12,641 nt of DNA, taken from assembly GCA_964437245.1 (NCBI GenBank), contig CAYTGJ010000137.1:1-12641 (forward strand), given 5' to 3'. Made by a program: the position numbers and the translations under genes. The stretch is from JANYCO01 sp964437245. Its GTDB lineage: Bacteria; Bacteroidota; Bacteroidia; Cytophagales; Cytophagaceae. Positions 7,763-12,641 of the stretch are shown here, piece by piece. Each line of letters begins with the position of its first letter. The stretch's first letter is position 1. A model generated the notes under the pieces. The model made no database searches and was not told where the DNA came from. It saw nothing but the letters and a program-made list of their open reading frames with translations.

Positions 7763-7816
7763 GCTATTCTTTTTGTAACTACTATCCTTTTTGTAACAGA
7801 TAACAAAAGTATAGTA
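7763..7816. promoter_or_regulatory. Candidate HxlR operator region (three half sites)
   Basis: Within the divergent region, GCTATTCTTTTTGT (7763-7776) and TACTATCCTTTTTGT (7780-7794) are direct repeats 18 bp apart. ACAAAAGTATAGTA (7803-7816) is the inverted counterpart, reading TACTATACTTTTGT on the other strand, with an 8-bp spacer. Together the second and third form an imperfect palindrome of about 37 bp. The arrangement fits binding by one or two dimers of the adjacent HxlR-family protein. Confidence 0.6.
7804..7811 (-). promoter_or_regulatory. Candidate -7 element of the HxlR-family gene
   Basis: The minus strand reads TACTTTTG, an exact TAnnTTTG match, about 44 bp from the ATG at 7760. 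It lies entirely inside the right arm of the putative operator, so a bound regulator would block it. No TTG at -33 is evident. For the opposite gene only GAAATTTG (7825-7832, one mismatch) is available. Confidence 0.5.
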
Positions 7817-7856
7817 TTTATTCGGAAATTTGTCTCAGAATTAAAAAATAAATCGC

Positions 7857-8231
7857 ATGACACAAAAAACAATCAGAATCACAGGATGGGCACTGACCAT
7901 CGTTTTAGGACTTTTATTTTCCATGAGTGCCTTTATGAAACTTACACAAGAGGAAGCGTCGCTTGCCCAGGCAGTGTCGGGCGGGATAGACGTTGCCACT
8001 TATCGGGTCATTGGAGTTGTGGAGATCATTGCACTGATATTATTCATTATTCCGAGGACTGGTATCCTGGGGACGATGTTGTTGGCTGCCTATATGGGAG
8101 GAGCTATCGTTACCCATTTGTACTATCAGCAGTCGATTGCCGTGGCGGTAAGCGTCCAGATCGTAGTGTGGATTACGGCATTGATCCGTTTTCCGGAACT
8201 TAAACAACGACTTATACTTGTAAAAAAATAA
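7857..8231 (+). CDS. DoxX-family membrane protein
   Basis: The 124-residue protein is almost entirely hydrophobic, with four predicted membrane helices at about 8-26, 49-65, 69-87 and 95-111, the normal size and layout of small DoxX-family proteins. The motifs FSMSAFMKLT after helix 1 and YRVIGVVEIIALILFIIPRTG around helix 2 are typical of the family. DoxX was first described as a subunit of an archaeal thiosulfate:quinone oxidoreductase; most bacterial members are of unknown function and are often found in redox-stress settings. It sits in the inner membrane and is the first gene of a two-gene operon with pirin (4-bp gap), divergent from an HxlR regulator. This context suggests a role in quinone or oxidative stress handling, which is inference. 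Confidence 0.88.
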   Translation: MTQKTIRITGWALTIVLGLLFSMSAFMKLTQEEASLAQAVSGGIDVATYRVIGVVEIIALILFIIPRTGILGTMLLAAYMGGAIVTHLYYQQSIAVAVSVQIVVWITALIRFPELKQRLILVKK

Positions 8232-8235
8232 TGAA

Positions 8236-9102
8236 ATGATGAAACAGAGAAGCCTTTCAAAAAGTATTCAAACTACCTGGCATCAAGGATTTTTAGGACC
8301 CGGACATCATGCCTCTGCTATTTTAGACGGGATTCCTTACGCAGAATCAGATCCGTTTATCCTGTTTATGGATGACAAGCTGGATCTGCCCGGCGGAGAA
8401 CCGGTAGGCGGGGCACATCCGCACGCAGGATTTGAAACACTTACACTGGTGCTGGAAGGAAACGGGAAAGACTGGGAGACCGGAAGTTTTGAATTGATGA
8501 CGGCCGGAAAAGGAATTGTGCATACAGAGGAAATTACTTCTGAGCAAAAGCTCCGCATCTTGCAGGTGTGGCTGGCTTTACCTCCTGAAAAGAGGTATGC
8601 ACCGCCTTTTTGGCAAAAGATTTCATTGAAGGACGTTCCGAAAATTCGCACTGACCATTATGAGATTCGTGTGTATAGCGGAAGTAGCAATGGCTTGACA
8701 GCTTCGCTTCAGAATCATACGGCTTTTACTTTAGTGGATTTCCGGTTAGAGAACAATGCACAGGTCTCACAGGAAATTCCTTCGGAGTACAGTGGATTGG
8801 TATATGTACTGAACGGAAGGGTAAAAGCGGGAGGGAAAATTCTTGAGGCCGGGCAGACCGGTTGGTTGTCGAAGATGGAAGAGAAAGGGAATAGCGAATT
8901 GCAGTTTCTGGCATTAGAAAACGACACGCATTTTGTGTTGTACGCCGGACAGCCGCATCGTGTTCCGATAGTACAGCATGGTCCGTTTATAGCCGATTCG
9001 ATGGAAGAGATTGCCCGTTTCTATAAACAATTCAGGGAGGGGGAATTCCCGCACTTGAATGATCTGCCGGAAGAGCAGAAGATTGACTATTCCCGGGAAT
9101 AA
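8236..9102 (+). CDS. Pirin-family bicupin protein
   Basis: The 288-residue protein is a full-length pirin, a two-domain cupin. The metal-binding set is intact in the N-terminal cupin: HPHAGFET (H61, H63) and GKGIVHTEE (H96, E98), the counterparts of the two His pairs and Glu that bind iron in human pirin and E. coli YhhW. The pirin C-terminal cupin covers about residues 165-265 (YSGLVYVLNGRVKAGG, LALENDTHFVLYAGQPHRVP). Some bacterial pirins have quercetin 2,3-dioxygenase activity and others act as redox-sensitive partner proteins; which applies here is unknown. Two adjacent ATGs (8236 and 8239) are equally usable. It follows doxX by 4 bp and is followed by a strong terminator, so the two form a closed operon, probably governed by the divergent HxlR-family regulator. 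A cytoplasmic location is expected because there is no signal peptide. Confidence 0.95.
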   Translation: MMKQRSLSKSIQTTWHQGFLGPGHHASAILDGIPYAESDPFILFMDDKLDLPGGEPVGGAHPHAGFETLTLVLEGNGKDWETGSFELMTAGKGIVHTEEITSEQKLRILQVWLALPPEKRYAPPFWQKISLKDVPKIRTDHYEIRVYSGSSNGLTASLQNHTAFTLVDFRLENNAQVSQEIPSEYSGLVYVLNGRVKAGGKILEAGQTGWLSKMEEKGNSELQFLALENDTHFVLYAGQPHRVPIVQHGPFIADSMEEIARFYKQFREGEFPHLNDLPEEQKIDYSRE

Positions 9103-9142
9103 TCTGTTCAGATATACTTCTGTCATTTATCCATAATCTTTT

Positions 9143-9195
9143 AAAATAGAGTAACAGGGGACAGCCAATAGTCTTGTATCCTGTTACTCTATTTT
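9143..9195 (+). terminator. Rho-independent terminator after the doxX-pirin operon
   Basis: AAAATAGAGTAACAGG (9143-9158) pairs perfectly with CCTGTTACTCTATTTT (9180-9195) over 16 bp with a 21-nt loop. A T-rich tract is included in and follows the right arm. It lies 40 bp after the pirin stop codon. The A-rich left arm would allow function in both directions, but no convergent gene is present. Confidence 0.85.
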
Positions 9196-9212
9196 TATTT
9201 ATAGATTCTGAA

Positions 9213-9220
9213 TATTTTTG
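9213..9220 (+). promoter_or_regulatory. Candidate -7 element of the histidine kinase-response regulator operon
   Basis: TATTTTTG is an exact TAnnTTTG match directly after the terminator and about 75 bp before the kinase start. No TTG lies at the usual -33 distance. The leader between it and the ATG shows a repeated AACTTT (9262 and 9274) but no clear structure. Confidence 0.45.
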
Positions 9221-9295
9221 ACAGGGAGGCTGTTCTGTGATTCATCATTTTTTTATATCGCAACTTTTTAGTTAACTTTCTCGCCTTGGTTGTGA

Positions 9296-10066
9296 ATGGG
9301 TCTTGAATATATGGATATATACTTTATAGTCTTAATTGTGCTGGTAGTCTTATTACTGTTGGCGCTGGTCAAGAGCGTTCAGTATTATCTCAGCCGGAAA
9401 ACACTGGAGCAGATCAACCTTTCCTTGAAAAAGGAAAAAGAGCTGTTACAACACAAAATACAGGCGATGGAAGTGGAGAATTCAACGTTCCGGTTGAATC
9501 CGCATTTGTTTAAGAATACCTTAAATTCCATCCAGGGATATGCCTACCGGACGCATTATGCGCTGGAAAAACTGGGAGGGGTGCTGGATTATATCCTCTA
9601 CGACAGCAATGCCCTTTATGTATCGATCCAGGATGAACTTGAATTTGCGCATAATTTTATTGAACTCAATAAAATCAAACTAAGTCCTTTGTTTGATCTG
9701 ACCGTATCGGTTTCCGCAGAAGAATCCAATCCTTTTTTTACCGAACGGATCATGGCACCGCTGACAACGGCACACCTGATCGAAAATGCATTTAAGCATG
9801 GCGACCTGCAGAGCCCGGATGCTTTTATCTCAATTGTATACGTACTGACAGAAAAAGAATTTAAATTGATCGTTTCAAATAAGATCAATAAAACTCCGAT
9901 GTTCAGCCAGCGAAGCGGAATAGGAAAAGAAAGTATGGAAAAAAGACTGGAAATGCTGTACGGAAGTGCCTGCCGGCTGGAATATTCGGTTGACGCAGAG
10001 ATTTATACAGCACGTTTAACCCTCGATTTATTACATGCAAAAGATAAAGTGCATTCTGCTGGATGA
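9296..10066 (+). CDS. LytS-like sensor histidine kinase (His_kinase/HATPase type)
   Basis: The 256-residue kinase is compact. A single membrane helix at about 7-26 is followed by a charged coiled-coil-like stretch (34-62) and the His_kinase domain. The phosphoacceptor box is LNPHLFKNTLNSIQ with H70; the usual form is NPHFLFNxLN, so this belongs to the variant common in Bacteroidota. The N-box of the ATPase domain is APLTTAHLIENAFKHG (N164), and SGIGKESMEKRLEMLYG (207-223) is the glycine-containing ATP lid. There is essentially no extracytoplasmic domain, so any stimulus is sensed in or near the membrane or via a partner. An ATG at 9311 is an alternative start; both keep the helix. The gene overlaps the response regulator by 32 bp, so the two are translationally coupled and form a cognate pair. 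Confidence 0.92.
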   Translation: MGLEYMDIYFIVLIVLVVLLLLALVKSVQYYLSRKTLEQINLSLKKEKELLQHKIQAMEVENSTFRLNPHLFKNTLNSIQGYAYRTHYALEKLGGVLDYILYDSNALYVSIQDELEFAHNFIELNKIKLSPLFDLTVSVSAEESNPFFTERIMAPLTTAHLIENAFKHGDLQSPDAFISIVYVLTEKEFKLIVSNKINKTPMFSQRSGIGKESMEKRLEMLYGSACRLEYSVDAEIYTARLTLDLLHAKDKVHSAG

Positions 10067-10748
10067 TGAACATCCCGGATTGAAGTATTTACAAATGCTT
10101 TGCGAACGTTTCCCTTTTATACAGGTAGTGAAATGTTTCAGTTCTTCTTCCGTTTTTCTCGAGGAATACCAGGCGATCAAGTTCGATTTGTGTCTCCTTG
10201 ATGTCAATATGCCCGGAGTGAATGGATTAGAGATCGCGAAGGTACTACAGGATAAGTACATCATTTTTGTATCGGCCTACCCGGAGTATGCGGTAAATGC
10301 TTTTGATCTGGAGGCCGTTGATTTTATCAGGAAGCCTGTGGAGAAAAGCCGTCTGGAAAAGGCTCTGCTGAAAGCGAATAAATTGATCCAGGATCAAAAA
10401 ACTGCCAAAGGTTACCTCAACTGGAATACAGACCTGGGAAAATCAGTGGTTTATTTTGAAGAGCTTTTGTTTGTCACTACTTCGGAGGATGATAAGCGGG
10501 ACAAGCTGGTTTATTTAAAGGACGGACAAACGATCCTCTTTAAAAACATAACGATTGAACGGCTGATCTCTGAGCTTCCTGCCCGGAGTTTTATACAGAT
10601 AAACAGGGCTGAAATAATTTCTAAAAAATCAATACAGGCCCATACTGCCGACGAAATTCTGCTGAAAGTGAAAGATAGTTCGCAAAAGCCCCTTTGCGTG
10701 ACCCTGGGCGATACCTACCGGAAAGCTTTTCTGGAGTGGGTAAAATAA
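10035..10748 (+). CDS. LytTR-family response regulator
   Basis: The 237-residue protein has a CheY-like receiver (about 1-120) and a LytTR DNA-binding domain (about 130-235). Receiver residues are complete: acidic pocket D10, D11, phosphoacceptor D56 in LLDVNMPG, switch S80 in VSAYPEYA, and K100 in DFIRKP. The LytTR part shows KLVYLKDGQTILFKNITIERL, the FIQINRAEIISKKSIQ core (family form FIRVHRSYIVN) and LGDTYRKAFLEWV at the end. Phosphorylated by the overlapping upstream kinase, it should bind pairs of about 9-bp direct repeats. Such a pair is found only 62 bp after its stop codon, upstream of the next gene, which suggests that the small exported protein and the antiporter are direct targets. 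Confidence 0.95.
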   Translation: MQKIKCILLDDEHPGLKYLQMLCERFPFIQVVKCFSSSSVFLEEYQAIKFDLCLLDVNMPGVNGLEIAKVLQDKYIIFVSAYPEYAVNAFDLEAVDFIRKPVEKSRLEKALLKANKLIQDQKTAKGYLNWNTDLGKSVVYFEELLFVTTSEDDKRDKLVYLKDGQTILFKNITIERLISELPARSFIQINRAEIISKKSIQAHTADEILLKVKDSSQKPLCVTLGDTYRKAFLEWVK

Positions 10749-10809
10749 TTGCCGGAACCGATCCGGATAAATCCCAGGTTTCCTGTCCCCTGGTAGTTGA
10801 TTCAATAGA

Positions 10810-10839
10810 TTCATTACAGTTTATGACCTTTTCATTACA
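10810..10839 (+). promoter_or_regulatory. Candidate LytTR response-regulator binding site
   Basis: TTCATTACA occurs twice, at 10810-10818 and 10831-10839, with exactly 12 bp between copies. Two 9-bp direct repeats about 12 bp apart is the known layout of LytTR sites such as those of AgrA. Overlapping the first copy, ACAGTTTAT (10816-10824) fits the published LytTR consensus [TA][AC][CA]GTTN[AG][TG] at every position, and a weaker GTAGTTGAT lies at 10793-10801. The site is 49 bp upstream of the -7 element at 10889, a suitable place for an activator. Confidence 0.55.
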
Positions 10840-10888
10840 ATAAACAGCCATCTTGTTACATAATCAACGACTCAGACGGAAGTCATAT

Positions 10889-10896
10889 TATTTTTG
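10889..10896 (+). promoter_or_regulatory. Candidate -7 element of the small exported protein and antiporter operon
   Basis: TATTTTTG is an exact TAnnTTTG match, 16 bp before the ATG at 10913. It rules against the frame's first ATG at 10853, which would lie upstream of transcription start. The -33 region lacks a clear TTG, as expected for a promoter that needs an activator. Confidence 0.5.
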
Positions 10897-10912
10897 CACG
10901 GTCAAGTATGGT

Positions 10913-11410
10913 ATGATTCAAATGAAATGTGTTTGGTTTGTATGTTTATTTTCTGTTCAGGTTATTTGTTACGGACAGAAAACATCGGTAGGGATAGGGC
11001 TGTACCCGACCGGCACAGAGACGGGATTGGGATTCAGGAGTGGAAAAAACTCCCGGATCTTGCTGGATGTGCGGCTAACCAAGGCTGGTTTCTATTCTAA
11101 AAAAGAATTATCCTCGTTTATCAGCGAAGTGTCTGCTGTATGCAGAGTGGTGAAACTGGAGAGAGTCAGGTTTCATGTAGGGGTTGGAGTGCGCAACGAA
11201 TGGAATTATGGAGGTAAAGCAGATAAAACAGGCATGGTGCTTCCGGTAGGAGTAGAGGCGTTTCCTTTCCCATTTCAGAATGCAGGACTGTTTTTTGAAG
11301 CAGCTCCTTTTTTTACCCATGACCTGGAAAAAGAATATTATGGAGGAATAAGAACCGTAGCGGGTTTTGTATTTTATTTTCCTGTAAAAGAAGAAAAGAA
11401 GGTAAATTGA
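10913..11410 (+). CDS. Small exported protein, probable outer-membrane beta-barrel
   Basis: The protein has 165 residues from the ATG at 10913; a second ATG at 10922 is equally plausible, while 10853 is rejected because it precedes the predicted promoter. A signal peptide is clear (MKCVWFVCLFSVQVICYGQ, cleaved before KTSVG). The mature part consists of alternating hydrophobic and polar stretches typical of beta-strands: KTSVGIGLYPTG, RFHVGVGVRNEW, AGLFFEAAPFFTH, GIRTVAGFVFYFP. It could be a small eight-strand barrel or a periplasmic beta-protein; no named family is recognised. It begins a unit with the Kef-type antiporter (7-bp gap) and follows a putative LytTR site, so it is probably induced by the upstream two-component system. 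The function is unknown. Confidence 0.75.
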   Translation: MIQMKCVWFVCLFSVQVICYGQKTSVGIGLYPTGTETGLGFRSGKNSRILLDVRLTKAGFYSKKELSSFISEVSAVCRVVKLERVRFHVGVGVRNEWNYGGKADKTGMVLPVGVEAFPFPFQNAGLFFEAAPFFTHDLEKEYYGGIRTVAGFVFYFPVKEEKKVN

Positions 11411-11417
11411 TTGAAGT

Positions 11418-12641
11418 ATGAAAAAATATCGCAGTATAGTATTTTACATTATCGTGATCGGAGGATTTCTGGGATTGATCTATTGGATCCTGCAGGCTGG
11501 AAAACCAATGGAACTGACCAAGGTAATGCATTCAGTAACACAATCTGAGCAAAGTTATTTTGATGTTTTTCAAAAATCGTTTCTTCATAATCTGACGCAT
11601 CCGCTGGCCATCCTATTGTTGCAGATCCTTACCATCATTGTTGTGGCCCGGACGCTTGGTATTCTGTTTAATAAAATAGGACAGCCTACCGTGATCGGGG
11701 AAGTGGTAGCGGGGATTATATTAGGACCTTCTTTGCTGGGAATGTGGTTCCCGGAATATCTTACATTTCTGTTCCCGCCAAGCTCCTTATCTAATTTACA
11801 GTTTTTAAGCCAGATTGGATTGATCCTGTTTATGTTTGTCATAGGCATGGAGCTTGATCTTAAGGTCTTGAAATCAAAAGCACACGATGCCGTTGTGATC
11901 AGTCATGCGAGTATTATTGTTCCGTATGCCCTGGGAGTAGCACTGGCATATTTTTTATACGAGGAATTTGCTCCCGACAATGTCAATTTTGCTTCTTTCG
12001 GATTGTTTATGGGAATTGCGATGAGCATTACGGCCTTCCCGGTCCTGGCGAGGATTATACAGGAAAGAGGAATGACCAAGACCAAGATCGGGACGGTAGC
12101 CCTTACCTGTGCGGCAGCAGATGATATCACTGCCTGGTGTATCCTGGCGGCGGTCATAGCCCTGGTCAAGGTAGGGTCTTTTGTCAGTGCGTTGTATACC
12201 GTAGGGTTGGCAGTTGTGTTTGTGCTGGTCATGTTGAAATTAGTGCAGCCTTTTATTGTGAAATTAGGCCGTAATTATTCCAACCGGGAAACACTGAGCC
12301 TGACTATTGTGGCTTTTATATTTGGGGTACTGATCCTTTCCGCGTATATCTCAGAAGTGATAGGGATCCATGCCTTGTTTGGCGCCTTCCTGGCCGGAGT
12401 GATCATGCCGCCGCAATTCAACTTCCGGAGAATACTGATGGAGAAAATCGAATATGTTTCCCTGGCACTTCTTCTTCCGTTATTCTTTGCATTCTCCGGT
12501 CTGCGTACTCAGATCGGGTTGTTAAACGACGGACATCTTTGGGGAATCTGCCTGGTCATTATTTTGATCGCAATTGCAGGTAAATTTGCAGGAAGTATGT
12601 TTGCCGCCCGTTTTGTAGGACAAAGCTGGAAAGACAGTATT
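11418..12641 (+). CDS. Kef-type cation/proton antiporter (CPA2 family; partial, C-terminus off window)
   Basis: The 408 codons seen are open to the window edge. After an unusual N-terminal helix (about 6-27) and a polar loop (28-60), the CPA2 membrane core begins at HPLAILLLQILTIIVVARTLG and continues with IGQPTVIGEVVAGIILGPSLLG, LSQIGLILFMFVIGMELDL, MSITAFPVLARIIQERG, CAAADDITAWCILA (D235/D236, the ion-binding Asp region) and IGIHALFGAFLAGVIMPP. These are hallmark Kef/NhaA-type segments. It exchanges a monovalent cation (K+ or Na+) for protons across the inner membrane; the ion cannot be decided. Homologues often carry a C-terminal regulatory domain, which would lie beyond the edge. It starts 7 bp after the small exported protein gene and is probably co-transcribed with it. 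Confidence 0.93.
   Translation, partial: MKKYRSIVFYIIVIGGFLGLIYWILQAGKPMELTKVMHSVTQSEQSYFDVFQKSFLHNLTHPLAILLLQILTIIVVARTLGILFNKIGQPTVIGEVVAGIILGPSLLGMWFPEYLTFLFPPSSLSNLQFLSQIGLILFMFVIGMELDLKVLKSKAHDAVVISHASIIVPYALGVALAYFLYEEFAPDNVNFASFGLFMGIAMSITAFPVLARIIQERGMTKTKIGTVALTCAAADDITAWCILAAVIALVKVGSFVSALYTVGLAVVFVLVMLKLVQPFIVKLGRNYSNRETLSLTIVAFIFGVLILSAYISEVIGIHALFGAFLAGVIMPPQFNFRRILMEKIEYVSLALLLPLFFAFSGLRTQIGLLNDGHLWGICLVIILIAIAGKFAGSMFAARFVGQSWKDSI

Noticed and set aside
11903..12232. Minus-strand open frame of 109 codons
   Set aside because: It lies antisense inside the antiporter; the Thr/Ala/Ile-rich translation reflects the hydrophobic membrane-helix codons of the opposite strand.

Overview
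The window looks like a chromosomal segment from a member of the Bacteroidota. Two large secreted proteins end in a type A C-terminal sorting domain of the type IX secretion system (T9SS). Several genes are preceded by the phylum-type -7 promoter element TAnnTTTG. The LytS/LytTR pair, the DoxX/pirin pair and the Kef-type antiporter are also of types common in that phylum. I cannot name a genus. No rRNA, tRNA, CRISPR array, transposase or phage gene is visible.

Left part (1-7070, all minus strand). A lipoprotein PstS-type phosphate-binding protein runs off the left edge (558 to 1). Upstream of it lie a Fur/Zur-family metalloregulator (1178 to 744), an 841-aa T9SS-secreted protein with a carbohydrate-binding-like module (3927 to 1402), and an 892-aa T9SS-secreted protein (7070 to 4392). 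The last combines six NHL repeats, four bacterial Ig-like repeats and a sorting domain. A convincing rho-independent terminator at 4164-4197 closes the NHL gene. The two secreted proteins appear to be separate transcription units and are probably surface or adhesion proteins.

Middle part (7416-9102). An HxlR-family regulator (minus) is divergent from a two-gene operon (plus) encoding a DoxX-family membrane protein and a pirin. The 96-bp divergent region holds three copies of a CTATnCTTTTTGT-like half site. One is inverted and covers the regulator's own -7 element, which suggests autoregulation and control of the operon. By family knowledge this is probably a redox or electrophile (quinone-type) response cassette. 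A 16-bp perfect stem terminator ends it.

Right part (9296-12641, plus strand). A LytS-like histidine kinase overlaps a LytTR response regulator. After about 165 bp come a small predicted outer-membrane or periplasmic protein and, 7 bp later, a Kef-type cation/proton antiporter that runs off the right edge. Between the response regulator and these two genes lies a perfect 9-bp direct repeat with a 12-bp spacer, upstream of a TATTTTTG promoter element. That is the geometry expected of a LytTR binding site, so the most interesting hypothesis here is a local two-component circuit controlling the small protein and the antiporter.
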